Origin: Streptomyces liliiviolaceus
Lineage (GTDB): Bacteria; Actinomycetota; Actinomycetes; Streptomycetales; Streptomycetaceae
Assembly (NCBI RefSeq): GCF_018070025.1
Contig: NZ_JAGPYQ010000001.1
Span: 372,001 to 436,000, forward strand
DNA: 64,000 nucleotides
Direction of reading: 5' to 3'
Positions 32,595-40,858 of this stretch are shown one piece after another (positions within the stretch are counted from its first letter, which is position 1; every line of letters begins with the position of its first letter). The notes under the pieces are model-generated. The model was not told the DNA's origin and searched no databases. It worked only from the letters and a program-made list of their open reading frames with translations. The position numbers and the translations under genes are program-made.

Positions 32595-33365
32595 ATGGCT
32601 GAGGTGGGGGCCCGGCCGGGAGCGGGGGTTGTTGCCGGCGCCACGTTCGGCGGGTTCGGCGTGTTCACGGCGCTCGCCGCTGTCGCCGTGGCCGCCGTGG
32701 TCACCGTCGCCGCCGCGCTCGCCCTGGTCGTCGGGTTCGGGGCGGCTCGGGCTCACGCGGCGGTCCCGGGTCCGGACCGCGGCTCGCCGAATCTCGCGGT
32801 CGTCGTGGCGGGCGACGGTACGGGGCAGACCACGAGCGTGAGTTCCGGGGAGCCGGACTTCGCACGGCTCTGGCAGTTGACGGGACCGACGGCCACCGGC
32901 ACGGAGAAGGTCCCGCAGGACTGGCTCGAAGGCCGTTTCCCTGCCGTGCGGGCCACGGTCATCTGGGGGACGACCGGAGTGGGCGGCTGGCCGGAGACGG
33001 ACAGCGCGCCCGGGGGCGACATCTTCATGGGCCGCCAGGACCAGGTGTTCCTCGCGAAGGACGGCACGCCCTGGATCCGGTCCGACCCGGCACTCGACGT
33101 GAACGACGACGACATCCGCTGGCACCGGGCGCCGCGGTCGGTCTACGACCAGGTGCAGCGAAGGGAGTTGTTCGGTTCCGGACCCGTCGTGGGCGATGGG
33201 TCGCGCTCCGGGGACCGGGCGTGGTGGGCGGCGCCGGGGCTCTCGTCGGGCCTGGCCGCGGGACTCGTTCTCGGCTCGGGCGGCACTCTGCTGATACGCC
33301 GCGCGGCGGCCGGGCGTGAGCCGGGGCCGCCGCGGGAGTCACGACAGGAACTGATCGACTTGTGA
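32595..33365 (+). CDS. Membrane protein of unknown function
   Basis: A 256-residue protein. An N-terminal hydrophobic segment (about 20-52, FGVFTALAAVAVAAVVTVAA) is followed by an external domain rich in Thr, Gly and Trp (EKVPQDWLEGRFPAVRATVI, IWGTTGVGGWPET). A second hydrophobic stretch (about 222-238, SSGLAAGLVLGSGGTLLI) and a basic tail complete it. No family is recognised. The ATG is preceded by AGGAG eight bases upstream. Being downstream of the sigma/anti-sigma pair on the same strand, it could belong to that regulon, but a 296-base gap with tandem repeats separates them. Confidence 0.65.
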   Translation: MAEVGARPGAGVVAGATFGGFGVFTALAAVAVAAVVTVAAALALVVGFGAARAHAAVPGPDRGSPNLAVVVAGDGTGQTTSVSSGEPDFARLWQLTGPTATGTEKVPQDWLEGRFPAVRATVIWGTTGVGGWPETDSAPGGDIFMGRQDQVFLAKDGTPWIRSDPALDVNDDDIRWHRAPRSVYDQVQRRELFGSGPVVGDGSRSGDRAWWAAPGLSSGLAAGLVLGSGGTLLIRRAAAGREPGPPRESRQELIDL

Positions 33366-33397
33366 GACGACCGGCCGGGGCCGGGGTGGCCGGGAAC

Positions 33398-34843
33398 TCA
33401 GCCGAGGTCGATCTCCGGGTACAGCGGGAAGCCGGTGAGGAGGTCGGTCGCACGGTGGGAGATCTCGTCCGCGATCTTCGGGTCGAGGACGTGCTGGGCC
33501 TTGGAAGGGGTGCCCTTCTTGGTGGTGCCCGGTTCCGTGGTGGTCAGGACGCGGTCGATGAGGCCGGCGATCTCGTCCATCTCGGTGGCCCCGAGGCCCC
33601 GGGTGGTCAGCGCGGGCGTGCCGATCCGGATGCCCGAGGTGTACCAGGCGCCGTTCGGGTCGGCGGGGATCGCGTTGCGGTTGGTGACGATGCCCGAGTC
33701 GAGCAGGGCCGACTCGGCCTGGCGGCCGGTGAGGCCGTAGGAGGAGGCGACATCGATGAGGTTGAGGTGATTGTCCGTGCCGCCGGTGACCAGCGTGGCA
33801 CCGCGCCGCATCAGGCCCTCGGCGAGGGAGCGGGCGTTGTCGACGACGGCCTGGGCGTAGTCGCGGAACTCGGGGCGGCGTGCCTCGGCGAGTGCGACCG
33901 CCTTGGCGGCCATGACGTGCGGAAGGGGGCCGCCGAGGACCATCGGGCAGCCGCGGTCGACCTGGTCGGCGAGCGACGAGTCGCACAGGACCATGCCGCC
34001 GCGCGGGCCGCGCAGCGACTTGTGGGTGGTCGTGGTGACGATCTGGGCGTGCGGCACCGGGTCGAAGTCCCCGGTGAGGACCTTGCCGGCGACGAGGCCG
34101 GCGAAGTGCGCCATGTCGACCATGAGCGTGGCACCGACCTCGTCGGCGATCTCGCGCATGATCCGGAAGTTCACGAGACGGGGGTAGGCGGAGTAGCCGG
34201 CGACGATGATCATCGGCTTGAACTCGCGGGCCGTGGCACGCAGGGCCTCGTAGTCGATGAGGCCGGTGGTGGGGTCGGTGCCGTAGGAGCGCTGGTCGAA
34301 CATCTTGCCGGAGATGTTCGGGCGGAAGCCGTGGGTGAGGTGGCCGCCGGCGTCCAGGGACATACCGAGCATGCGCTGGTTGCCGAAGGCCTGGCGCAGT
34401 TCGGCCCAGTCGGCCTCGGAGAGGTCGTTGACGTTGCGGACGCCGGCCCTCTCCAGGGCGGGGGCCTCGACGCGCTGGGCGAGGACGGCCCAGAAGGCGA
34501 CGAGGTTGGCGTCGATGCCGGAGTGCGGCTGGGCGTAGGCGTGCTCGGCGCCGAAGAGCTCGCGGGCGTGCTCGGCGGCGAGGGCCTCGACGGTGTCCAC
34601 GTTGCGACAGCCGGCGTAGAAGCGGCGGCCGACGGTGCCTTCCGCGTACTTGTCGCTGAACCAGTTGCCCATCGCGAGGAGGGTGGCCGGGGAGGCGTAG
34701 TTCTCGGAGGCGATCAGTTTGAGCATCTCGCGCTGGTCGGCGACCTCCTGCCCGATGGCGTCGGCGATCCGGGGTTCGACGGCACGGATCACTTCGAGGG
34801 CACTGCGGAAGGCGGTGGATTCGGTGGAAAGGGGCTCTGGCAT
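33398..34843 (-). CDS. glyA: Serine hydroxymethyltransferase
   Basis: A PLP enzyme converting serine and tetrahydrofolate to glycine and 5,10-methylene-tetrahydrofolate. With the ATG at 34843 (GGAGG upstream) it has 481 residues. The PLP lysine lies in [19 protein letters not shown], the substrate region in [19 protein letters not shown], and the [12 protein letters not shown] and [11 protein letters not shown] blocks are conserved. It is longer than E. coli GlyA (417 residues) because of an insertion around residues 120-175 ([18 protein letters not shown]), seen in a high-GC Gram-positive subgroup. It appears monocistronic. Its product feeds FolD, encoded in the same window at 52768-53622. 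Confidence 0.96.
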   Translation of the reverse strand: MPEPLSTESTAFRSALEVIRAVEPRIADAIGQEVADQREMLKLIASENYASPATLLAMGNWFSDKYAEGTVGRRFYAGCRNVDTVEALAAEHARELFGAEHAYAQPHSGIDANLVAFWAVLAQRVEAPALERAGVRNVNDLSEADWAELRQAFGNQRMLGMSLDAGGHLTHGFRPNISGKMFDQRSYGTDPTTGLIDYEALRATAREFKPMIIVAGYSAYPRLVNFRIMREIADEVGATLMVDMAHFAGLVAGKVLTGDFDPVPHAQIVTTTTHKSLRGPRGGMVLCDSSLADQVDRGCPMVLGGPLPHVMAAKAVALAEARRPEFRDYAQAVVDNARSLAEGLMRRGATLVTGGTDNHLNLIDVASSYGLTGRQAESALLDSGIVTNRNAIPADPNGAWYTSGIRIGTPALTTRGLGATEMDEIAGLIDRVLTTTEPGTTKKGTPSKAQHVLDPKIADEISHRATDLLTGFPLYPEIDLG

Positions 34844-35072
34844 GACGGCCTCCGGACGTGGCGTTCGGCGTTCACGGTTCGGCCCAGGCGCACGGCACAC
34901 GGTTCCCGGGCCGCTCCCCGATGGTCGATCCCATCCCAGCGCGCCAGTCACGGCCCGTGGATCAGCGTACCGGGAGGGCCCGCGGGAGAGGGCCCGCCGT
35001 CCACCATGCGAGCGACGGCGGGGTCCGGTCGGGAGCGGGCCCCGCCGTGGGTCGGCCGGGCCCTGCCGTGGG

Positions 35073-36260
35073 TCACAGGATCACGTGCGGCAGGAAGCGC
35101 GCGTATTCGTCCGTCACCAGGCCGGACGATTCGCGGATGCCGAGGCCGGCCGATTCGTGTCCGACGACCCAGGCGCCGAGGACGACCCGGTTGCCGTCGA
35201 AGGACGGCAGGGGCGCCAGCTCCTGGTAGCAGCAGGCCTCCTCGCGGACGGCGGCGGGGCCGGAGCCCGGTTCGTGGATGGTGACGCCGGCGCCCTCGCG
35301 GCCGAGGAGGGGCTTGGCCACGTATCCGCTGGTGCCGGCCAGTTCGCGGGGGCCGTCGAGATAGGCGGGGAGGAGGTTCGGGTGGTCCGGGTAGAGCTCC
35401 CAGAGGATCGCGAGGAGGGCTTTGTTGCTGAGGAGCATCTTCCAGGCGGGTTCGATCCACATCGTCGTGCCGGTGCCGCCGCCGTTGTCGAGGGTGGCGA
35501 GGACGTGCGGGGCGAAGCGGTCGGTGGTGAGCCATTCCCAGGGATAGAGCTTGAAGCAGCTGCGGATGAACCGGAGCTGCTTGTCGACGAAGCGTCCGGA
35601 GAGGCGGTCCCAGCCGATCTCCTCCATCGCGATCCAGGCGGTGTCGAGGCCGGCCTGTTCCGCGGTCTCCTTCAGATAGCCGACCGTCATGAGGTCCTCG
35701 CCGAGTTCGTCGGCGGCGGAGTGCGCGAAGTAGAGGGGGCTGCCGGGCGGGAGGAGGGAGGCCTGCTTCCGCCAGGCTTCGACGAGCCGTTCGTGGAGGG
35801 AGTTCCACTGGTCGGCGCCGGGGAAGCGTTCCTCCATCCAGAACCACTGGGGGCTCGCGGCCTCGACGAGCGAGGTCGGGGTGTCGGCGTTGTACTCCAG
35901 GAGCTTCGCCGGTCCCGTGCCGTCGTAGCGGAGGTCGAAACGCCCGTACAGGGAGGGGAGTTCGGCGCGGCGGCGCCAGGCCTCGGCGACCGGTTCCGCC
36001 ACGCGCGGGTCGGTGATCCCGAGGTCGGCGAGGCGGTTCTCGGTGACGATGTGCTCGGCCGCGGCCAGGCACATCGTGTGGAGTTCCTCGACGACCTCTT
36101 CCAGGGCCTCGACCTCGGGCAGGGAGAAGACGTAGTGGGCGGACTCGTCCCAGTAGGGGCGCAGGGAGTCGTCCGGGTAGCGGGTGAGGGGGTAGATGAG
36201 GCCCTGCTCCTCGACCGTTCGCTGCCAGCCGGGGCGGGGTTCGATGGTTCGGCGTTCCAC
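35073..36260 (-). CDS. Glutathionylspermidine synthase-like ATP-grasp protein (YgiC type)
   Basis: A 395-residue protein of the GSP_synth family. It begins with [20 protein letters not shown] and has [31 protein letters not shown], the conserved ATP-grasp substrate segment. It ends with [17 protein letters not shown] (nucleotide-binding loop) and [20 protein letters not shown]. It lacks the amidase domain of bifunctional E. coli Gsp, as do YgiC and YjfC, whose amide-forming substrates are unknown. A lipoprotein gene is 61 bases upstream on the same strand, giving an arrangement like E. coli ygiB-ygiC. Confidence 0.92.
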   Translation of the reverse strand: MERRTIEPRPGWQRTVEEQGLIYPLTRYPDDSLRPYWDESAHYVFSLPEVEALEEVVEELHTMCLAAAEHIVTENRLADLGITDPRVAEPVAEAWRRRAELPSLYGRFDLRYDGTGPAKLLEYNADTPTSLVEAASPQWFWMEERFPGADQWNSLHERLVEAWRKQASLLPPGSPLYFAHSAADELGEDLMTVGYLKETAEQAGLDTAWIAMEEIGWDRLSGRFVDKQLRFIRSCFKLYPWEWLTTDRFAPHVLATLDNGGGTGTTMWIEPAWKMLLSNKALLAILWELYPDHPNLLPAYLDGPRELAGTSGYVAKPLLGREGAGVTIHEPGSGPAAVREEACCYQELAPLPSFDGNRVVLGAWVVGHESAGLGIRESSGLVTDEYARFLPHVIL

Positions 36261-36321
36261 AGTCGTGTGTCCGTAGATCTGTCAGTAGTCCGTAGATCCG
36301 TCGGTGCGTTCCGTGTCCCGG

Positions 36322-36678
36322 TCAGCCGCCGCCGCTGCCGGAGCCCGAGCAGCCGAAGCCGTCCCGGTCGACGGCCTCGCTGCGGCTGAAGGTGCCGTCC
36401 TCGGCGCGGCCTGCGGAGACGTCGGCGTCGTAGTACCAGGCGGCGTCGACCTTGCCGCTCCCGTTCGTCCCGCGTTTCCTGCCCGACGAGGTGGAGCCGG
36501 AGCCGGACGCGCAGTTCTTGTCGACGACGACCTTGTAGCCGCCCGCGTAGTCGTAGCTGTCGCGGTCCACGCAGCGGCGGTCGGGATCGGAACCGCACGA
36601 GGTGAGGGCTGTCGCGAGGATGCCCATGCCACCGAGTACGACCGTGCTGGACCGTAGTCTTCTGCGCTGCTCCGCCAT
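36322..36678 (-). CDS. Small lipoprotein linked to the GSP-synthase-like gene
   Basis: A 118-residue lipoprotein: basic start (MAEQRRRLRSS), hydrophobic core (VVLGGMGILATAL) and lipobox LTSC, so Cys about 28. The mature part has a conserved-looking block, RRCVDRDSYDYAGGYKVVVD, ending KNC, and a long Ser/Gly-rich tail. Four cysteines remain outside the membrane, counting one near the C-terminus. Its coupling to a YgiC-like enzyme gene recalls E. coli YgiB, a lipoprotein of DUF1190, but sequence identity is not evident. Function unknown. Confidence 0.75.
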   Translation of the reverse strand: MAEQRRRLRSSTVVLGGMGILATALTSCGSDPDRRCVDRDSYDYAGGYKVVVDKNCASGSGSTSSGRKRGTNGSGKVDAAWYYDADVSAGRAEDGTFSRSEAVDRDGFGCSGSGSGGG

Positions 36679-36790
36679 GTCTCTCCCCCGTCCGGCCCGT
36701 TCTTCGGGCTCATCAGTCCGACAGCGTAAAGATCACGCGCCCCGGTTGTACAAGCGGCTACCCCAACTCTCCCTCCTCTAATGTCACTTT

Positions 36791-37669
36791 GTGCTCTTTG
36801 GAATGCTGTGTGCCCTTGGTGCGTCGGTGTGCTTCGGGACGGCGACGGTGTTGCAGGCGATCGCCGCGAGGGCGGCCGGGCCGGGCACGGAGCCCTCCGA
36901 GACGGCTTCCGGGGTGGACGCCGCGCTGTTCCTGCGGGCCGTGCGGGAGTGGCGGTATCTCGCCGGGCTCGCGCTCGACGGGGTCGGGTTCGTGCTGCAG
37001 ATCGCGGCCCTGCGGTCGCTGCCGATCTACACGGTCGGGGCGGCGCTCGCCGCGAGTCTCGCGGTGACGGCGGTGGTGGCGGCCTGGCTCCTGGGGGTGC
37101 GGCTGAGCGGGATCGAGTGGGGCGCGGTCGCGGTGGTGTGCGCGGGGCTCGCGATGCTCGGGCTGGCGTCCGGCGAGGAGGGGGACAGGGCCGGTTCGAC
37201 GGCGCTCAAGTACGCGATGCTGGGCACCGCCTTCGCGGTCCTGCTCGTCGGGGCGCTCGCCGGGCGGTTGCCCGGGCGGGGGCGGGCGCTCGCGCTCGGC
37301 CTGGGTGCCGGGTTCGGCTTCGGGGTGGTCGAGGTGTCGGTCCGGCTCATCGACGGCCTCACCCCCTCGGTGCTCCTCACCGGTCCGGCGGTGTACGCGC
37401 TGCTGCTGGGCGGGGGCGCCGCGTTCCTGTTGCTCACCTCGGCGCTCCAGCGCGGCTCGGTGACGACGGCCACGGCGGGGCTGGTCGTCGGCGAGACCGT
37501 CGGGCCGGCCGTGGTGGGCGTGGTCTGGCTGGGCGACCGCACCCGCGAGGGTCTGGCCTGGCTGGCCGTCCTCGGTTTCGCGGTGGCGGTGGCGGGCGCG
37601 CTGGCGCTGGCGCGCTTCGGGGAGGCTCCGGCGGACGACGGGGCGAGGGCGGAACCGGGCACTCTTTAG
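36791..37669 (+). CDS. DMT-superfamily (EamA-like) transporter
   Basis: A 292-residue membrane protein with nine or ten spans and the two-repeat layout of drug/metabolite transporters. The first half contains MLCALGASVCFGTATVLQAI and PIYTVGAALAASLAVTAVVAAWLLG. The second half has VYALLLGGGAAFLLLTSALQ, then TTATAGLVVGETVGPAVVGV. GTG at 36791 is the start, very close to the upstream promoter region, so the message may be leaderless. It converges with the MocR gene (gap of 20 bases). The substrate is not deducible. Confidence 0.88.
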   Translation: MLFGMLCALGASVCFGTATVLQAIAARAAGPGTEPSETASGVDAALFLRAVREWRYLAGLALDGVGFVLQIAALRSLPIYTVGAALAASLAVTAVVAAWLLGVRLSGIEWGAVAVVCAGLAMLGLASGEEGDRAGSTALKYAMLGTAFAVLLVGALAGRLPGRGRALALGLGAGFGFGVVEVSVRLIDGLTPSVLLTGPAVYALLLGGGAAFLLLTSALQRGSVTTATAGLVVGETVGPAVVGVVWLGDRTREGLAWLAVLGFAVAVAGALALARFGEAPADDGARAEPGTL

Positions 37670-37689
37670 CCCCCTGGGTCCCGGCGGGG

Positions 37690-39099
37690 CTAGGGCAGCG
37701 CGCCGCACAGGGTTTCCAGGGCTCCGGGCCAGCCGCTGTCCGACGGGGTTCCGTAGCCGACGACCAGGGCGTCCGTCGGAGGGGGCGTGGCGGCCGGGTG
37801 GCGGTAGCTGGTCAGGCCGTGGACGGCCAGGCCGTGCCAGGCCGCCGCGCGGACCACCGACTGCTCGGTGCCGGGCGGGAGCCGCAGCACGGCGTGGAAG
37901 CCGGCCGCGATACCGGTGGCGGTGACCGACGGGGCGCGGGCCGCCAGGGCCGCGACGAGCTGATCGCGGCGGCGCCGGTAACGGAGACGGGAGGCGCGTA
38001 CATGACGGTCGTACGCGCCCGAGGTGATGAACTCCGCCAGGGTCAGCTGGTCCAGGACCCCGCACGACCAGTCCACGGCGCCCTTCGCCGCCATGACCTC
38101 GGGCGCCACGTCCGGCGGCAGGACCAGCCAGCCGAGGCGCAGGCCGGGCGCGAGCGCCTTGCTGGCGGTGCCGAAATACACCACGCGGTCCGGGTCGAGG
38201 CCCTGGAGCGCGCCCACGGGCTGGCGGTCGTAGCGGAACTCGCCGTCGTAGTCGTCCTCCAGGATCAGCCCGCCCGTGCGCCGCGCCCAGTCGACGGCGG
38301 CGGCACGGCGGTCGGGGCGCAGCGGCACACCCATGGGGAACTGGTGGGCGGGCGTGAGCAGCACCCCGCCCGGGGAGCCGCTCCCGCCTTCGGCCAAGTC
38401 GTCGGTGCGCGTGCCCAGTTCGTCGAACGGGAGCGGCACCGACGCCAGCCCCGCCCGTTCGATCAGGTCCCAGTGCACGTCGAGGCCGTACGACTCCACC
38501 GCGAGGGTCCGTGCGCCCCGGCGCCGCAGCACCTCTCCGAGCAGCATCAGCCCGTGGACGAAACCCGAGCAGACGAGGATGTGGTCGGGGTCGGCGCGTA
38601 CGCCGCGGGCGCGGGCGAGGTAGCCGGCGAGGGCGGTGCGCAGTTCGACCCGGCCGCGCGGATCCCCGTAACCGAGGGCGTCGTTCGGTGCCGCCGTGAA
38701 GGCCCGGCGGTAGGCCCTGAGCCACTCGGCGCGCGGGAAGGAGGCGAGGTCCGGGGTGCCGGGCACCAGGTCGTACGCGGGTCCCTGGCGTGAGCGGGGC
38801 CTGCGCGCGGGAGAGGCCGGGACCGGCACGTCCCGCTGTGCCACGCGCGTGCCCGAGCCCTGGCGTGCGGTGAGCCAGCCCTCGGCGACGAGGTCGGCGT
38901 ACGCGTCGGCGACCGTGTTGCGGGCCATGCCGAGGTCGGTGGCGAGGGAGCGTGAGGACGGCAGTCGGGTGCCCGGTGCGAGCCGTCCGCCCCGCACCGC
39001 CTCCCGCAGTGCGTCCGTGAGGCCTCTGCGCAGGCCGGAGCCGGTACGCGCCACGTCGACATGCAGGTCCACTCCGAAAGTGGCCCAAGATCCAGCCAT
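37690..39099 (-). CDS. MocR/PdxR-family regulator (GntR HTH plus aminotransferase-like domain)
   Basis: A 469-residue regulator. Residues about 18-85 form a GntR winged helix (RLAPGTRLPSSRSLATDLGM and ARNTVADAYADLVAEGWLTA). Residues about 110-465 are a fold-type I aminotransferase domain with the PLP lysine in YFGTASKALAPGLRLGWLVL and an ILEDDYDGEFRYD block. MocR proteins sense PLP or amino acids; some control vitamin B6 genes (PdxR), others transporters or dehydrogenases. No pdx gene is adjacent. It is divergent from an AhpD-like gene with only 47 bases between the starts, so that gene is a probable target. CCATGGAAATGGACCATA at 39096-39113, across its start, is a candidate operator. Confidence 0.92.
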   Translation of the reverse strand: MAGSWATFGVDLHVDVARTGSGLRRGLTDALREAVRGGRLAPGTRLPSSRSLATDLGMARNTVADAYADLVAEGWLTARQGSGTRVAQRDVPVPASPARRPRSRQGPAYDLVPGTPDLASFPRAEWLRAYRRAFTAAPNDALGYGDPRGRVELRTALAGYLARARGVRADPDHILVCSGFVHGLMLLGEVLRRRGARTLAVESYGLDVHWDLIERAGLASVPLPFDELGTRTDDLAEGGSGSPGGVLLTPAHQFPMGVPLRPDRRAAAVDWARRTGGLILEDDYDGEFRYDRQPVGALQGLDPDRVVYFGTASKALAPGLRLGWLVLPPDVAPEVMAAKGAVDWSCGVLDQLTLAEFITSGAYDRHVRASRLRYRRRRDQLVAALAARAPSVTATGIAAGFHAVLRLPPGTEQSVVRAAAWHGLAVHGLTSYRHPAATPPPTDALVVGYGTPSDSGWPGALETLCGALP

Positions 39100-39146
39100 G
39101 GAAATGGACCATACTCCTGGGCTGGTTCACTCGTAGGGTCGACGGT

Positions 39147-39641
39147 ATGACGACGACACAGAGCACCACCGCCCCCGAGGAGAGCCCCCGGCTCCAGTGG
39201 GCCAAGTTCGCCCCCGAGGTCTACAAGGCCATGGTCAAGCTGGACGCGGCGGCCCGGCGGGGCGTCGACCCCGTGCTGCTGGAACTGGTGAAGATCCGCA
39301 CCTCGCAGCTCAACCACTGCGCGTTCTGCCTCGACATGCACACGAAGGACGCGTTCGCGGCGGGTGAGAGCGTGGAGCGGATCGTGCAGCTCAGTGCCTG
39401 GGAGGAGTCCCGGCACTTCTATACGGAGAAGGAGCTTGCGGCGCTCGCGCTGACGGAGGCGGTGACGGTTCTGACGGACGGGTTCGTGCCGGACGAGGTG
39501 TTCGAGGTCGCGGCGCGGCACTTCGACGAGACGGAGCTGTCGCAGTTGCTTGCGTCGATCACGGTGATGAACGCGTGGAATCGGTTCGGGGTGACCTGTC
39601 GTCTTGTGCCGGGGCACTACACGGCCGGTCAGTACAAGTGA
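39147..39641 (+). CDS. Carboxymuconolactone decarboxylase/AhpD-family protein
   Basis: A 164-residue helical protein with the AhpD-type redox motif in SQLNHCAFCLDMHTKDA (CxxC with the downstream His, about residue 57). AhpD-like proteins act as alkylhydroperoxidases or disulfide reductases. The preceding LELVKIRTSQ and following LSAWEESRHFYTEKELAAL are typical of the peroxidase-related subgroup common in actinomycetes. It is divergent from the MocR regulator, a pairing I believe recurs in Streptomyces, and so probably controlled by it. A repeat cluster lies after its stop. Confidence 0.88.
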   Translation: MTTTQSTTAPEESPRLQWAKFAPEVYKAMVKLDAAARRGVDPVLLELVKIRTSQLNHCAFCLDMHTKDAFAAGESVERIVQLSAWEESRHFYTEKELAALALTEAVTVLTDGFVPDEVFEVAARHFDETELSQLLASITVMNAWNRFGVTCRLVPGHYTAGQYK

Positions 39642-39679
39642 CGACCGTCTTCTCGGACGGGTCCACGTGATCGCTTCGG

Positions 39680-39865
39680 CTGCGGGCCGGTGGGGGTTGC
39701 CCGCGCAGTTCCCCGCGCCCCTAAAAGATTGCGCAGTTCCCCGCGCCCCCATGGGGCGCGGGGAACTGCGCAATCTTTTCGCTTTGAGCGGCACGGGGCA
39801 GCGGCGGCCGGCCCGGTCTTTCAGGGGCGCGGGGAACTGCGCGGCACGCCCCCACCGGGCCGCAG
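39680..39865. repeat. Dispersed GCGCGGGGAAC repeat, cluster D (2 reverse + 2 forward copies)
   Basis: Between convergent genes lie reverse copies at 39680-39722 and 39723-39749 and forward copies at 39753-39779 and 39823-39865. The middle two form a perfect palindrome: 27-bp arms around CAT, beginning with AAAAGATT and ending with AATCTTTT. In RNA from either strand this is a near-ideal intrinsic terminator with a U tract. Confidence 0.93.
39723..39779. terminator. Bidirectional terminator made of two repeat copies
   Basis: The 27-bp arms at 39723-39749 and 39753-39779 are perfectly complementary with a 3-nt loop (CAT), and each strand reads TTTT at the 3' end of the stem. It lies between the convergent AhpD-like and proX-like genes. 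Terminator function is inferred from shape. Confidence 0.8.
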
Positions 39866-39879
39866 ACGACGGGTGAACG

Positions 39880-40857
39880 TCAAACACCCTGCCCCAGCCA
39901 CGTCCTCCACGTGCGTTCGTGACCCCGTACCCACTTCTTCGCCGCCTCCTCCGGAGACAGTTTCTGGTCCGCGATCAGGAGGGAGACCTCGTTCTGGTCC
40001 TCGGTCGTCCACTTGAACTTCTTCAGGAACGCGGCGGCCCCGCCCCCCGACTTCGCGAAGTCCGCGTTGAGGTACTTGCGGAGCGGCGTGTGCGGATACG
40101 CGCAGGCGACCGCGTCCGGATCCGCGTCGCAGCCCTCCTTGTACGCGGGCAGTTTCACCTCCGTCATCGGCACCTTCTCGAAGAGCCACTGCGGCGAGTA
40201 CCAGTACGTGAGAAACGGCTTCTTCTCCTTGGCGAACTGCCGCATCTGCGTGATCTGCGCCGCCTCCGAACCGGCGAACACCACCTGGAAGTCGAGGTCC
40301 AGGTTCTTCACCAGCGCCTTGTCGTTCGTGACGTAGGAGGGTGAGCCGTCGAGCAACTGCCCCTTGCCGCCGCTCTCGGCGGTGCGCAACCGGTCGGCGT
40401 ACTTGTTCAGGTTCTTCCAGTTCGTCACGTCGGGGTGCTGCTTCGCGAAGTACGTCGGTACGAACCAGCCGATGTGCCCGGTGACGCCGAGACCGCCGCC
40501 GTCGACGATCGTCTTCTTGTCCTCGACGTACCGCTGTTCCTGCTCGGGGTGGCCCCAGTCCTCCAGGATCGCGTCGACGCGGCCCTGGCTGAGCGCGTCC
40601 CACGCGGGCACCTCGTCGACCTGGACGGTGTCGACGCGATAGCCGAGTTCGTGCTCCAGCAGGTACTGCGCGACGGCCACGTTGGCCTGCGCGCCGACCC
40701 AGGACTGCGTGGAGAGGGTCACGGTTTTCGCGCCCTGCGCGTTGGCGAAGGGCGAGGACTGCTTGGTCATGTCGGCGGCTCCGCAGCCGGTCGTCAGCAC
40801 CAGCAAGGAGCAGCCGACCGCGAGCACCCCGGTCGTACGTGTCACACGTGTACGCAT
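39880..40857 (-). CDS. proX: Glycine betaine/choline ABC transporter substrate-binding lipoprotein
   Basis: A 325-residue binding protein. The signal peptide runs GVLAVGCSLLVLTTGCGAAD, with the lipobox LTTGC (Cys about 25). The mature protein is an OpuAC/ProX domain with conserved aromatic residues likely to form the quaternary-ammonium cage: STQSWVGAQANV, AILEDWGHPEQEQ, TGHIGWFVPTYF, LTYWYSPQW. It is the last gene of the five-gene betaine operon, starting two bases after the permease stop with GGGAG upstream. The dispersed repeats and the perfect palindrome terminator follow it. Confidence 0.93.
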   Translation of the reverse strand: MRTRVTRTTGVLAVGCSLLVLTTGCGAADMTKQSSPFANAQGAKTVTLSTQSWVGAQANVAVAQYLLEHELGYRVDTVQVDEVPAWDALSQGRVDAILEDWGHPEQEQRYVEDKKTIVDGGGLGVTGHIGWFVPTYFAKQHPDVTNWKNLNKYADRLRTAESGGKGQLLDGSPSYVTNDKALVKNLDLDFQVVFAGSEAAQITQMRQFAKEKKPFLTYWYSPQWLFEKVPMTEVKLPAYKEGCDADPDAVACAYPHTPLRKYLNADFAKSGGGAAAFLKKFKWTTEDQNEVSLLIADQKLSPEEAAKKWVRGHERTWRTWLGQGV

Positions 40858-40858
40858 C

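Noticed and set aside
34844..35072. Possible riboswitch upstream of glyA
   Set aside because: The 229-base region shows no tandem glycine-aptamer or tetrahydrofolate-aptamer pattern that I can recognise. A covariance-model search would be needed to be certain.
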